Shown: piece after piece, positions 39,507-48,981 of the stretch
How the letters are laid out: each line of letters begins with the position of its first letter
How positions within the stretch are numbered: the stretch's first letter is position 1
Assembly (NCBI GenBank): GCA_910575105.1
Contig: CAJTDK010000012.1
Span: 62,001 to 126,000, forward strand
Length of the DNA stretch: 64,000 nucleotides
Reading direction: 5' to 3'
Source of the DNA: Lachnospiraceae bacterium
GTDB taxonomy: Bacteria > Bacillota > Clostridia > Lachnospirales > Lachnospiraceae
Translations under genes and position numbers: made by a program
Notes under the pieces: model-generated
The model's input: only the letters and a program-made list of their open reading frames with translations
What the model was told of the DNA's origin: nothing
The model's database searches: none

Positions 39507-41166
39507 CCATAATAATCGGCAGTATCATCGGTTTGCGCTTTGTGCGTCTCCAGATAAAGTCATTCATCTTGTCGCGGATGACAAGCTTGATCTTGCTCCA
39601 GTCAGCGTTGCGCTGGTGCGTCAGACAGTCCTCCACCGCATCGGTAAGAATCTGTCTCGCTTCTTCCATAAGGCCCTCAGACTCCCGCACATAGACAAAA
39701 CCTCTGGACACAATATCCGGCCCTGCAAGAAGCTGGTTGCTCCCCCGCTCGAGAGTCAGCACCACGATCAGGATACCGTCCTCTGCCAGGTGCTGGCGGT
39801 CTCTTAAGACGATATTGCCCACATCGCCCACACCAAGTCCGTCCACAAGGATCTCACCGGTATGCACCTTATCAACGATTTCTGCCTTCTCGCTGTCAAG
39901 TTCTATCACATCTCCGGAATGGATAAGGAAGACATTCTCCTTCGGTATACCCAGGTTCTTGGCAAGCTTCGCATTAGCATTCCTGTGGCGAAACTCTCCG
40001 TGTATAGGAATGGCATACTTTGGCCTTACCAGTGAATAGATCAGCTTTAATTCCTCCTGGCAGGCATGGCCTGACACATGAGCATCCTGGAAGATCACGT
40101 TGGCGCCTTTCTCTGAGAGCTCGTTGATAACCTTGGATACGGACTTTTCATTGCCCGGGATCGGGTTGGAACTAAAGATCACCGTATCCCCCGGCATGAT
40201 CGTCACCTTCTTGTGCACGTCCGCCGCCATACGCGAGAGGGCCGCCATGGATTCTCCCTGGCTACCTGTAGTGATCAGCACAGTCTTTTCCGGCGGGAAG
40301 TTCTTAAGCTGGTCAATCTCGATCAGTGTGTTAGCCGGAACGCTTAAGTACCCCAGCTCCTGGGCAACCTGGATAATGCTCACCATGCTCCGCCCCTCAA
40401 CCACAACCTTCCGGTTATATTTGCAGGCAGAATTGATGATCTGTTGCACGCGGTCTACGTTGGACGCGAAAGTAGCGATGATGATCCTCGTATGCTGGTG
40501 CTCTGCAAAGATGTGGTCAAAGGTCAGACCTACTGTCCGCTCAGACTGGGTAAAGCCTGTCCGCTCCGCGTTGGTGCTGTCCGACATCAAGGCCAGGACG
40601 CCCTTCTTCCCGATCTCTGCAAAACGCTGCAGATCTATGGCATCTCCGAACACCGGCGTATAGTCTACCTTAAAGTCTCCGGTATGCACCACGATCCCCG
40701 CCGGTGAATAGATGGCGAGAGCCGCCGCATCTTGGATACTGTGGTTGGTCTTGATAAACTCGATCCTAAACTGTCCCAGGTTGATGGACTGCCCATGCCT
40801 GACCACCTTTCTTCTCGTGCTCCGAAGGAGATTATGCTCTGTCAGCTTCTTTTCGATGATTCCCATAGTAAGCTTTGTCGCATAGATGGGCAGGTTCATC
40901 TCCCGGAGCACATAGGATAAAGCTCCGATATGATCCTCATGCCCATGGGTGATGACAAAGCCCTTCACCTTCTGGATATTGTCCTTCAGATAAGTAATAT
41001 CCGGGATCACCAGATCAATTCCAAGCATATCATTCTCCGGGAAAGCCAGACCGCAATCCACCACAATAATACTGTCTCCGTATTCAAAGACAGTAATATT
41101 CATTCCGATCTTCTCTAAGCCTCCGAGCGGAATGATACGCAATTTTCCGTTATTTTCTTTTTTCAA
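39499..41166 (-). CDS. rnj: Ribonuclease J
   Basis: A 555-residue metallo-beta-lactamase/beta-CASP RNase with 5'-3' exonuclease and endonuclease activity, central to mRNA decay and rRNA maturation in Firmicutes. Motifs: GLEKIGMN, ITHGHEDHIGAL (zinc ligands), VHTGDFKVDYTP, SDSTNAE and SGHACQEELKL. It starts at TTG 41166 with GGAGG seven bases upstream; no closer ATG exists. Fur lies 17 bases upstream. Confidence 0.96.
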   Translation of the reverse strand: MKKENNGKLRIIPLGGLEKIGMNITVFEYGDSIIVVDCGLAFPENDMLGIDLVIPDITYLKDNIQKVKGFVITHGHEDHIGALSYVLREMNLPIYATKLTMGIIEKKLTEHNLLRSTRRKVVRHGQSINLGQFRIEFIKTNHSIQDAAALAIYSPAGIVVHTGDFKVDYTPVFGDAIDLQRFAEIGKKGVLALMSDSTNAERTGFTQSERTVGLTFDHIFAEHQHTRIIIATFASNVDRVQQIINSACKYNRKVVVEGRSMVSIIQVAQELGYLSVPANTLIEIDQLKNFPPEKTVLITTGSQGESMAALSRMAADVHKKVTIMPGDTVIFSSNPIPGNEKSVSKVINELSEKGANVIFQDAHVSGHACQEELKLIYSLVRPKYAIPIHGEFRHRNANAKLAKNLGIPKENVFLIHSGDVIELDSEKAEIVDKVHTGEILVDGLGVGDVGNIVLRDRQHLAEDGILIVVLTLERGSNQLLAGPDIVSRGFVYVRESEGLMEEARQILTDAVEDCLTHQRNADWSKIKLVIRDKMNDFIWRRTKRKPMILPIIMDV

Positions 41167-41183
41167 ATTTCCACCTCCATATG

Positions 41184-41642
41184 TTATTTTTCCGTCTTCT
41201 TAAGGCATTCTCTGCATTGTCCGTAGAATTTCAGTTCGTGGTCTAACACGTGGAAGCCAGTCTCCTCCTCGATATGACCCTCCAGCCTGTCCAGCCAGTC
41301 ATCCTTAAATGGCTGCACCTTCCCACATGTCCTGCAGATCAGATGATGATGGTGGTGCTTTCCTTCTGCGCTTATTCCCTCTCCGATTTCATAGCGCACA
41401 CACCCATCGTCCAGACTGATGCGGTCCACCAACTGCATTCCCAGCAATAGCTGTACTGTCCGGTAAATCGTCGCAAGCCCGATATCCGGGTAATCCTCCT
41501 TTACCAGATCATAGATATCCTCTACTGTCATATGCCTGTCCTTATGACATGCAAGTACCTCTAACACAAGTAACCTCTGATTCGTTACCTTAAGTCCTTT
41601 TTCTTTCAGCATCTGTTTGAATTTTTCCTGACTGATAGACAT
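41184..41642 (-). CDS. fur: Fur-family metalloregulator
   Basis: 152 residues: a winged helix (LKVTNQRLLVLEVLACHKDRHMTVEDIYD, IGLATIYRTVQLL) and a metal-sensing dimerisation domain with HHHHHLICRTCGKVQ and a C-terminal FYGQCRECLKK, giving two CxxC zinc pairs. It could be Fur, PerR or Zur; the typical PerR Asp cannot be assigned confidently. It is embedded in a housekeeping operon (DUF1292 before, rnj after). Confidence 0.88.
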   Translation of the reverse strand: MSISQEKFKQMLKEKGLKVTNQRLLVLEVLACHKDRHMTVEDIYDLVKEDYPDIGLATIYRTVQLLLGMQLVDRISLDDGCVRYEIGEGISAEGKHHHHHLICRTCGKVQPFKDDWLDRLEGHIEEETGFHVLDHELKFYGQCRECLKKTEK

Positions 41643-41691
41643 AAAATCACTACCCTCTCAGAATCCCTGCTTTCGTATATGAAACAAAAAC

Positions 41692-41952
41692 TTACTGCTC
41701 TATATCCACATCCTCCAACAGTTCTTCAAATACTTTTGAAATCACGCCAAGCTCATCGTCATCGTCCACAATCTCATAAATGCTGTCCGTCTCCGCTGCC
41801 AGCGACAGATCCTTCAAGATCAGGCACTGAGCATCCCCGCTCTCAGAATCTGTAACCAGAATATAAGAAACTCCATTAATCTTTGTCTGCTCAAGCACAA
41901 AAAACTCTGCCTCTTCCCCAAGCTCCTCAGACATAAATTTGATCTTTTCCAT
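41692..41952 (-). CDS. DUF1292 protein (YrzB family)
   Basis: An 86-residue acidic protein with the family core EAEFFVLEQTKINGVSYILVTDS and a C-terminal DDDELGVISKVFEELLEDVDIE. Function unknown. The ireB-ruvX-DUF1292 order is conserved as yrzL-yrrK-yrzB in Bacillus, which supports both assignment and start. Confidence 0.88.
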   Translation of the reverse strand: MEKIKFMSEELGEEAEFFVLEQTKINGVSYILVTDSESGDAQCLILKDLSLAAETDSIYEIVDDDDELGVISKVFEELLEDVDIEQ

Positions 41953-41983
41953 CTTATCATCCCCTTAAGTCTTACCGCCGCTT

Positions 41984-42427
41984 TCAGTCAGGCATCTGTC
42001 TGCCTGACACCGAATCCAGGTATCCCTGCAATATAAAAACTGCCGCAATCTTATCAATATATTTCTTGCGGTTCTCTCGCCTTACCTTATTCTCAATCAA
42101 AGTCCGCTCTGCTTCCACCGTAGTCAGACGCTCGTCCCACATCACGACCTCAAGGCCGGTCCGCCGCTTTAGCATCTCACCAAATTCAACTGCTCTTTCT
42201 GCCCGTTCCCCGATATCATTATTCAAAAGCTTTGGAAGCCCGACGACTATGCGCCCCACTTCATACTCCGCAGCCAGCTCTTCTATCCGCGCGCAGGTCT
42301 TCCGAAGCTTGTTCTCCTCCCTGCGGGTAATCGTCTCAATTCCCTGCGCCGTAATATGCAGAGGGTCACTGACCGCAACTCCCACAGTCTTCGAACCGTA
42401 ATCCAATCCCATGATTCTCATAGACAT
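41984..42427 (-). CDS. ruvX: YqgF/RuvX family RNase H-fold nuclease
   Basis: A 147-residue RNase H-like protein with catalytic Asp in [25 protein letters not shown], the acidic [10 protein letters not shown] and Asp in [15 protein letters not shown]. Proposed to process the 16S rRNA 5' end or act as a Holliday junction resolvase. Its ATG overlaps the ireB stop (TAATG), a sign of translational coupling. Confidence 0.92.
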   Translation of the reverse strand: MSMRIMGLDYGSKTVGVAVSDPLHITAQGIETITRREENKLRKTCARIEELAAEYEVGRIVVGLPKLLNNDIGERAERAVEFGEMLKRRTGLEVVMWDERLTTVEAERTLIENKVRRENRKKYIDKIAAVFILQGYLDSVSGRQMPD

Positions 42428-42690
42428 TATAACCAGCCGTTATGCTCAATATACGTCTTGAGCATCTCCTCCACCAGTTCATCCCGTTCCATCTTCATGA
42501 TCAGGCTTCTTGCACTGTTATGGCTTGTAATATAAGTCGGGTCGCCTGACATAATGTATCCGACGATCTGATTCACCGGATTATAACCTTTTTCGCTCAG
42601 CGCTTTGTACACAATCTCAAGGATATCTTTTGCTTGAATTTGTGGACCGCTTTCTACCTGAAAAAATTGGGTACTGCTTAAATCTTTCAT
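42427..42690 (-). CDS. ireB: IreB family regulatory phosphoprotein
   Basis: An 87-residue DUF965 protein, target of the Ser/Thr kinase IreK in enterococci. Signature: [34 protein letters not shown]. The kinase target would be the N-terminal Ser/Thr residues (LSSTQFF). First gene of the ireB-ruvX-DUF1292-fur-rnj-trmR-trhP run. Confidence 0.93.
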   Translation of the reverse strand: MKDLSSTQFFQVESGPQIQAKDILEIVYKALSEKGYNPVNQIVGYIMSGDPTYITSHNSARSLIMKMERDELVEEMLKTYIEHNGWL

Positions 42691-42747
42691 ATACTCACGT
42701 CCTTCAAAAATACTTCTTTCTTATTCTAACCTAAAGCCATACAAAAT

Positions 42748-44043
42748 TCAATGCATTATTTGCAAATGGCTCTCAATTTCTACATTTACCATCTGATTTA
42801 TTCTATTCTGGCAAAGTTTCTGTCTGATTTTGACATATTCCTTCGTATGGCCGATCCCGTAAAGCCCGTCTGCTCCCTCTTCTTCCTCCTCGATGAGGAC
42901 CTCCCTGACCGTCCCGATCAGCTCCCGCTCGTAAGCCTCCTGCTTCTGCTTATTTAAGGCAAGCAAAGCTGCGCTGCGCTCATTTTTCTCTTCCTCAGGA
43001 ACCTGGTCTGGCATGTCCGCCGCCTTTGTCCCCTTCCTCTTCGAATATTTAAAAATGTGCGTCTCATAAAAATCCATTTTATCCACAAATGCTTTTGACT
43101 GCTCAAATTCTTCGTCCGTCTCCCCCGGAAAGCCGACGATAATGTCCGTAGTCAGGGCCGGCCTGTCAAAATACCTGCGCAGCAGGCGGCATTTCTCCTC
43201 ATATTCCCCTGCCGTATACCGGCGGTTCATCCGCTTTAAAGTGGCATCGCACCCGCTCTGCAAAGACAGGTGGAAATGAGGGCAAAGCTTCGGAAGCGCC
43301 GACACCCTCTGCACGAATTCCTCTGTAATGATCCCTGGCTCTAAAGAGCCTAACCGGATCCTTTCGATCCCCGGGATCTCATGGACGTCCTCGATCAGCG
43401 CAGGGAGACCGTCCTCCGCCCCGTCAAGGTCCGCCCCGTAGGAGCTTAGATGGATACCGGTGAGCACCACTTCCTTATAGCCGTTTCCTGAAAGCCGGCG
43501 GACCTCCTCAAGCACACTCTCAGCGCTTCTGCTGCGGACCCTCCCTCTGGCATAGGGAATGATGCAGTAGGAGCAGAACTGGTTGCACCCGTCCTGGATC
43601 TTGATGTAGGCCCGGGTATGCTCCGCCGTGCGTGAAAGGTGAAGTTCCTCATATTCCCGGGTATGGCTGATATCAAGCCGCGCGTCAAGCACTTCTCCAC
43701 GCCGCTCCTTTTCATACTGCGCAAGAATATCCACAATATCCTTTTTCCGGTTGTTCCCGACGATGATGTCGATACAGCCGTCCGCCTGGCTGCCCTTTTC
43801 CTGCACATAGCAGCCTGCCGCCACGATCACTGCATCCGGATTGTTCTTCTTCGCCCGGTGGAGCATCTGCCTGGACTTGCGGTCCGCCATATTCGTCACT
43901 GTACAGGTGTTGACGATATAGATATCCGCAGGATCAGAAAACGGCACAATCTCGTATCCGCTCTCTAAAAGAAGCTGCTCAACCGCCTCCATCTCATAGG
44001 CATTCACCTTGCATCCCAAATTGTGGAGCGCTACCTTTTTCAT
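42748..44043 (-). CDS. mtaB: tRNA t6A37 methylthiotransferase MtaB
   Basis: A 431-residue radical-SAM enzyme adding a methylthio group to t6A37 of tRNA. N-terminal UPF0004 domain with three Cys (NLGCKVNAYE, NTCTVTN, AAGCYVQ), the radical-SAM cluster CNQFCSYC, and a C-terminal TRAM-like region. Both 4Fe-4S clusters have their ligands. In Bacillus it follows prmA-rsmE, which are nearby here. Confidence 0.95.
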   Translation of the reverse strand: MKKVALHNLGCKVNAYEMEAVEQLLLESGYEIVPFSDPADIYIVNTCTVTNMADRKSRQMLHRAKKNNPDAVIVAAGCYVQEKGSQADGCIDIIVGNNRKKDIVDILAQYEKERRGEVLDARLDISHTREYEELHLSRTAEHTRAYIKIQDGCNQFCSYCIIPYARGRVRSRSAESVLEEVRRLSGNGYKEVVLTGIHLSSYGADLDGAEDGLPALIEDVHEIPGIERIRLGSLEPGIITEEFVQRVSALPKLCPHFHLSLQSGCDATLKRMNRRYTAGEYEEKCRLLRRYFDRPALTTDIIVGFPGETDEEFEQSKAFVDKMDFYETHIFKYSKRKGTKAADMPDQVPEEEKNERSAALLALNKQKQEAYERELIGTVREVLIEEEEEGADGLYGIGHTKEYVKIRQKLCQNRINQMVNVEIESHLQIMH

Positions 44044-44136
44044 ATATAATCCCTTTCTATTTCAAACATTTTCTTGACTTTTCCAATCCTTCCCTATAAT
44101 ATAATAGTGAATAAAATGACAATAAGGAGGTAATTT

Positions 44137-44370
44137 ATGAAAACCGTACAAATTTCTTTAAACTCTATCAATAAAGTGAAATCTTTCGTAAATGAAATCA
44201 CAAAATTTGACAATGATTTTGACCTCGTGTCCGGAAGATATGTCATCGATGCAAAATCCATCATGGGCATCTTCAGTCTGGATCTGTCCAAGCCCATCGA
44301 CCTGAATATCCATGCCACCGAATCCGACATCGAAAGCATTCTTGAGATTTTAAAGCCGTACCTTGTATAA
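44137..44370 (+). CDS. HPr-like protein lacking the phosphorylatable histidine
   Basis: 77 residues with HPr length and fold pattern. The regulatory-serine region is intact: VIDAKSIMGIFSLDL (Ser41 matches HPr Ser46). The active-site segment GxHARPA is replaced by NSINKVKSF, so the PTS phosphohistidine is missing. This parallels Crh of Bacillus, which lacks His15 but keeps Ser46 and serves as a CcpA cofactor, though the sequence is not a close Crh copy. Strong ribosome site (AAGGAGG, six bases). TTGACT and TATAAT lie upstream at 44074-44100 with a short 15-base spacer. Monocistronic with its own terminator. Confidence 0.82.
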   Translation: MKTVQISLNSINKVKSFVNEITKFDNDFDLVSGRYVIDAKSIMGIFSLDLSKPIDLNIHATESDIESILEILKPYLV

Positions 44371-44389
44371 GTTTTATCCTGTTTCACAG

Positions 44390-44425
44390 ACAGTCAGACC
44401 CCACTCCCGGGTCTGGCTGTTTTGT
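44390..44425 (+). terminator. Terminator of the HPr-like gene
   Basis: Arms ACAGTCAGACCC and GGGTCTGGCTGT around a short loop, then TTTTGT. It follows the stop at 44370 by about 20 bases. Confidence 0.85.
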
Positions 44426-44568
44426 CATATAAAACCGCTGCTGTTCCCACTGGCTTGTGCATATCCTGCACAGACTCTGTGAAAATGATACAAAGTGCAA
44501 AACGCCCATTGCCGGAGGCAATGTTAAATGGATTTTGCGTGCACATTCTATATGATTTATTCCCCGGA

Positions 44569-45750
44569 TCACTTGATCTCGATAACCTCTGCCGTGCGCA
44601 CTGCCTCCGCAAACAGACTGTCGATCTTTTCACTGAGCCGCTCCTCCGAACGCCGGATCACCTCGATACTTGGCTTTGTCACCGGATGCTTTGCCACAAA
44701 GATCGTACAACAGTCCTCAAAAGGCTGAATGGACGTCTCATAGGTATCGATTCTTTCCGCCACGTCCACAATCTCCTGCTTATCAAACCCGATAAGGGGA
44801 CGGTATACCGGCAGCGTGCATACGTCGTTGGTGGCCGCAAGGCTCTGCATGGTCTGGCTTGCCACCTGGCCGATGCTCTCTCCCGTGATCAGCCCGAGGC
44901 AGGCATCCTCCTTCGCAAAATGCTCCGCGATCCGCATCATATACCGGCGCATGATAATGGTCAGCTCATCGTGGGGGCACCGGTCATAGATGTAGAGCTG
45001 GATATCTGTAAAATTCACTACATGAAGCTTTATGGGGCCGGAATACTGCGCCACCTTTTTTGCCAGATCCACCACCTTCTGCTTCGCCCGCTCGCTGGTG
45101 TAGGGCGGAGCGTGAAAATATGTGGCCTCAAGCCCTACTCCCCGCTTGGCGACCATATATCCCGCTACCGGGCTGTCGATACCGCCGGACAGAAGCAACA
45201 TCGCCTTCCCATTGGTGCCTACGGGCATCCCGCCGGCTCCCGGGATGATCTGTGAATACACATACACCTCGTCCCGCACCTCGATGTTGACCAGCACGTC
45301 CGGGTGATGGACATCCACACGGATCTTTGGGAACGCCTCAAGGATCGCCTCCCCAAGATCGCGGCTTATCTCCATGGAATTCTTCGGATAGGTCTTTTTC
45401 GAGCGCCTGGACTCTACCTTGAAGGTGAAGTTCTTATCCGCGTACATCTCATCCATGTAAGCCACTACTTCCTTCTTAAGCTCCTCAAAGCCATTCTCCG
45501 CAAGCCTTACCACAGGGCAGATGCCCACCAGCCCGAATACCTTCTTAAGCTTATCTACCGTTTCCTCGTAATCATACTCCCCCTCACAGTCTACATAGAT
45601 CCTCGCCTGCTTTTTATAGACGCAAAACTCCCCCTCCACCTCACGGAGCGCACGGCGCACCTGGCGCACCAGCGCATCCTCAAAAAGATAGCGGTTCTTT
45701 CCCTTGATCCCAATCTCTCCGTATTTTAACAAAAATGTGTGAAATCTCAT
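44569..45750 (-). CDS. thiI: tRNA 4-thiouridine synthetase ThiI
   Basis: 393 residues: an N-terminal ferredoxin-like/THUMP domain (1-165) and a PP-loop AMP-forming domain with LLSGGIDSPVAGYM and LITGESIGQVASQT. It thiolates U8 of tRNA and may feed thiazole synthesis. No C-terminal rhodanese domain is present, so sulfur must come directly from a dedicated cysteine desulfurase, which is the gene just upstream. An imperfect hairpin (CATTGCC-GGA-GGCAATG, 44507-44523) may end the transcript. Confidence 0.95.
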   Translation of the reverse strand: MRFHTFLLKYGEIGIKGKNRYLFEDALVRQVRRALREVEGEFCVYKKQARIYVDCEGEYDYEETVDKLKKVFGLVGICPVVRLAENGFEELKKEVVAYMDEMYADKNFTFKVESRRSKKTYPKNSMEISRDLGEAILEAFPKIRVDVHHPDVLVNIEVRDEVYVYSQIIPGAGGMPVGTNGKAMLLLSGGIDSPVAGYMVAKRGVGLEATYFHAPPYTSERAKQKVVDLAKKVAQYSGPIKLHVVNFTDIQLYIYDRCPHDELTIIMRRYMMRIAEHFAKEDACLGLITGESIGQVASQTMQSLAATNDVCTLPVYRPLIGFDKQEIVDVAERIDTYETSIQPFEDCCTIFVAKHPVTKPSIEVIRRSEERLSEKIDSLFAEAVRTAEVIEIK

Positions 45751-45835
45751 CTTCCCTCTCCTTCGTCTTCTGCCTGCACGGCATCCCTATTGTCCTTTAA
45801 GCGCGCCGCCTCCTTGACAGACGGCGCACGCATGA

Positions 45836-46993
45836 TCAATGTCTCGTATATCTTCTCAGCGTCGGAACAAGGCTCTTAAGCGCCTCCAGCGTATAGTCGA
45901 TCTCCTCAGGAGTGGTAAACTCCGACATACTGAACCTGAGCGTTGCATCCAGATATTCCTGATCCGCGCCGATTCCTTTAAGCACGCCGCTCACTTGGGG
46001 ATGGTTGGATGAGCATGCCGAGCCGGAGGATACATAGATCCCCTTTTCCTCCAACGCATGGAGGAGCACCTCACTGCGGATACCGGCAAATCCCACACTG
46101 ATAATGTGAGGCGCGGAAGTCTCATCGTACATCCCGTGGATCTTTGTATTCTCAATCTGGGTCACCCCTTCGATAAAGTGCTCCTTAAGCGCACGCATGA
46201 CCGCCACCTTCTCATCCAGGTTCTCATAGATCGTCTTCGCCGCCAGGGCAAGCCCCGCGATCCCCGGCACGTTCTCCGTCCCGGAGCGGACGTTTCTTTG
46301 CTGCTCCCCGCCGAACACGATGGGCTGTATCTTCACCTTGCTGTCGATGTAAAGAGCGCCGGTACCCTTAGGTCCATGAATCTTGTGGCCGCTGACCGAG
46401 CACATATCCACCTTAAGTCTCTTTGGATAGATCCGGTACTTTCCAAAGCCCTGCACGGCATCCACATGGAACAGGATATTCTTATTATAGGCCTTAACGA
46501 TACCCGCAGCCTCCTGTATAGGCTGCACAGAACCTACTTCATTGTTCACGTACATGACTGATACAAGGATCGTATCCTTGCATAGAGCTTTCTTAAGCGC
46601 CTCAAGCCTGATCCTGCCGAAACGATCCACCGGAAGATAGGTCACGCGGAAGCCTTCTTCCTCCAAATACCGCATGGTGTTGATAATGGCCGGATGCTCG
46701 ATAGCCGAAGTGATCAGATGGTTTCCTGCCCTCTTGTTGGCTCTCGCCGCCCCAATAAGCGCCAGATTGTCACTCTCCGTCCCGCCGGACGTAAAAAATA
46801 TTTCCTTCTCCTGAACTTTCCAGAGCTTTGCCAGTATTTCTTTTGCCTCTTTTATATACCTTTCTCCCTCCATGCCCTTTTTGTGCATGGAAGACGGATT
46901 CCCATAATCCTCGCACATGACCTTGCGCACAAGGTCGCCGACGCACGCATATGCGCAGGTTGTCGCGGAATTGTCCAAATATACTTCTCTCAT
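45836..46993 (-). CDS. Cysteine desulfurase (NifS/IscS type, partner of ThiI)
   Basis: A 385-residue PLP enzyme converting cysteine to alanine and enzyme-bound persulfide. N-terminal MREVYLDNSATT, PLP Lys in SVSGHKIHGPKGTGALYI, His in LFHVDAVQGFGK, and catalytic Cys in YVSSGSACSSNH. I chose ATG 46993 (AGGA seven bases upstream). The 85-base gap to thiI contains a GC-rich hairpin but no clear promoter. The pairing with a rhodanese-less ThiI is as seen for Bacillus NifZ-ThiI. Confidence 0.93.
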   Translation of the reverse strand: MREVYLDNSATTCAYACVGDLVRKVMCEDYGNPSSMHKKGMEGERYIKEAKEILAKLWKVQEKEIFFTSGGTESDNLALIGAARANKRAGNHLITSAIEHPAIINTMRYLEEEGFRVTYLPVDRFGRIRLEALKKALCKDTILVSVMYVNNEVGSVQPIQEAAGIVKAYNKNILFHVDAVQGFGKYRIYPKRLKVDMCSVSGHKIHGPKGTGALYIDSKVKIQPIVFGGEQQRNVRSGTENVPGIAGLALAAKTIYENLDEKVAVMRALKEHFIEGVTQIENTKIHGMYDETSAPHIISVGFAGIRSEVLLHALEEKGIYVSSGSACSSNHPQVSGVLKGIGADQEYLDATLRFSMSEFTTPEEIDYTLEALKSLVPTLRRYTRH

Positions 46994-47035
46994 ATCTGCT
47001 TCCTGTTTTTCTTTTCTTATTCTTAGCATATGTGC

Positions 47036-47779
47036 CTATTCCTCTAATTGGAACATCAACAGCGATAAAGCCGTAATTCCTGCCGTCTCTGTACGGAGTA
47101 TCCGCCTGCCGAGGGTAATGGCCCTGGCGCCTGCCGCCGCCGCTTCTTCGACTTCTGTCTTCTCGAATCCCCCCTCCGGGCCGATAAAGACACCTATCGA
47201 CTGCCCGTGACGGATATCCCTTAAGATCTCCTTTGTCTGGGACACATCCGTAGCAAGCTCGTAGGGAATCAGCAGCACGTCAAGCTCTGCCGCCGCCTTA
47301 AGCGCCGCTTTAAAGCTAAAGACATCTGTAACCTCCGGCACACGGCCGCGCCCTGACTGCTTCGCCGCGCTCCTGGCAATCTCCTGCCACCTCTGCGTCT
47401 TTTTCTTCGCCTTTTTCTCATCCAGCTTCACTACGCAGCGCTTCGCGGCCACGGGAATGACCCGGTACACCCCAAGCTCCACCGCCTTCTGTACGATGAA
47501 CTCCATCTTATCCTGCTTGGGGAGCGCCTGAAAAAGATAGATCCTTGAGGAAAGCTCTGTATCATTGTCCTGCCTCTCTAGGATATCTAATACTGCGAGG
47601 TCTTTATTGTCCGCGTATTCCTTCACCCGGCACAGATACCGGCAGTTATTGCCGTCACTGACGGTAAGCTCCTCTCCCGCCCCCATTCGGAGGACATTTT
47701 TCATATGGTTCACATCCGAACCGGTAATGATAATCTCCGTCTCCTCCACCTGAGAAGGCGGCACAAAAAAATGCTGCAT
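47036..47779 (-). CDS. rsmE: 16S rRNA m3U1498 methyltransferase RsmE
   Basis: 247 residues: an N-terminal PUA-like domain (MQHFFVPPSQ) and a SPOUT methyltransferase with the knot signature FIGPEGGFEKTEVE and LGRRILRTETAGITAL. The start is ATG 47779 with AGAGGTG five bases upstream, eleven bases after the prmA stop. The prmA-rsmE pair is conserved in Firmicutes. Confidence 0.95.
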   Translation of the reverse strand: MQHFFVPPSQVEETEIIITGSDVNHMKNVLRMGAGEELTVSDGNNCRYLCRVKEYADNKDLAVLDILERQDNDTELSSRIYLFQALPKQDKMEFIVQKAVELGVYRVIPVAAKRCVVKLDEKKAKKKTQRWQEIARSAAKQSGRGRVPEVTDVFSFKAALKAAAELDVLLIPYELATDVSQTKEILRDIRHGQSIGVFIGPEGGFEKTEVEEAAAAGARAITLGRRILRTETAGITALSLLMFQLEE

Positions 47780-47790
47780 AGGAACACCTC

Positions 47791-48744
47791 TTAATTTTTC
47801 TTCGCCACTACCGACACCCATTCGCCCTGATGGCTCACTTCAAGAACCTCAAGCCCCGCATCCTTCACTGCCCTTACCACAGTCTGCTCCTTATCATCGA
47901 TGATCCCGCTGGTGATGTACACAGCTCCCGGCTTCATATGGGCAGGCACCACCGGCGTCAGCGGCACAAGCACATCCGCAAGGATATTAGCCAGAACGAT
48001 ATCATATCTTTCATAGCCCGCCTCATCCTGCACCGTCCGGTCATCAATAATGTTGCCGGCCATGACCTCGTACCTGTCCTTCCCGATCCCGTTTACTTCC
48101 ATATTCTCATGGGTAGCCGTGATCGCGCACGGGTCAAGATCCGTCCCAACACAGTAGCCTGCCCCGAACTTCAGCGCCAGCATCCCCAGAATACCGCTTC
48201 CGCACCCCACATCCAGGACGGCATCGCCCTTCTTCACATATTTTTTCAGCGCCCGGATACAGAGCTGTGTCGTCTCATGCATCCCCGTCCCGAAAGCTGT
48301 GCCCGGGTCGATGTGGATGACAAGCTTTCCCTCATCCTCTGCCTTAATCTGCTCCCATGAAGGGATCACAAGAATGTCGTCAATATAAAACTGGTGGAAA
48401 TACTTCTTCCAGTTGTTCACCCAGTCCACATCCTCCGTCTCCGACTCCTCGATGGTACATTCACCCACATCAAGATAACCGCTCATCTCCTCAAGCTCTC
48501 TTCGGACACCGGCAAGAACAGCCGAAGCGTCCTCCTCCATGTCCAAATAAAAAGTCAGATAAGCCGTCCCGTCATCTTCCGGCATATCCGGAAGGATGTC
48601 CACAAACATCCGCTCCTTATCCTCTGCTGTCAAAGGAACTCTGTCCTCGATCTGCACCCCTTCAACACCAAGCTCACCAAGCATGCAGCTTACCATATCC
48701 TCTGCCTCTGTCGTTGTCTTCAACCGAAACTGTCTCCACTTCAT
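47791..48744 (-). CDS. prmA: Ribosomal protein L11 methyltransferase PrmA
   Basis: 317 residues: an N-terminal substrate-recognition domain and a class I SAM domain with IDPGTAFGTGMHETT, AVLDVGCGSGILGM and NILADVLVPL. It trimethylates L11 on lysines and the N-terminus. ATG 48744 has GAGAGG seven bases upstream. Confidence 0.95.
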   Translation of the reverse strand: MKWRQFRLKTTTEAEDMVSCMLGELGVEGVQIEDRVPLTAEDKERMFVDILPDMPEDDGTAYLTFYLDMEEDASAVLAGVRRELEEMSGYLDVGECTIEESETEDVDWVNNWKKYFHQFYIDDILVIPSWEQIKAEDEGKLVIHIDPGTAFGTGMHETTQLCIRALKKYVKKGDAVLDVGCGSGILGMLALKFGAGYCVGTDLDPCAITATHENMEVNGIGKDRYEVMAGNIIDDRTVQDEAGYERYDIVLANILADVLVPLTPVVPAHMKPGAVYITSGIIDDKEQTVVRAVKDAGLEVLEVSHQGEWVSVVAKKN

Positions 48745-48768
48745 ACACATACCTCTCTGAAAATAATC

Positions 48769-48981
48769 CTAACAAAGCAGAATCAGATGCACAAACAAAA
48801 TCTTAACTCCCATAAGAATGCGGAGCATGCCGTCTGCAATCTCTGCCTTCGCCTTGTACCTCAACCCGAATATACTGCCTATTTTAACACCTGCAGCCGA
48901 CAATGTAAATGTAATTACGCCAATAAAGAACACCGCCGGTACGATCTCGCTGCTGTTCACTCCGTGACCAGTAGCACACAC
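48769..48981 (-). pseudogene. mntP: Remnant of manganese efflux pump MntP (C-terminal part)
   Basis: About 60 residues read GVITFTLSAAGVKIGSIFGLRYKAKAEIADGMLRILMGVKILFVHL (given in parts: GVITF, GVKIG, LRYKAKAEIAGG-like, GLKIL-like), the final helices of MntP/YebN. A normal MntP is about 180-190 residues; the first helices and the ATSIDALAVG motif are missing, with only ATG-HGVN-like traces before it. No ribosome site supports a start. It looks like a deletion remnant between prmA and the YdcF gene. Confidence 0.65.
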
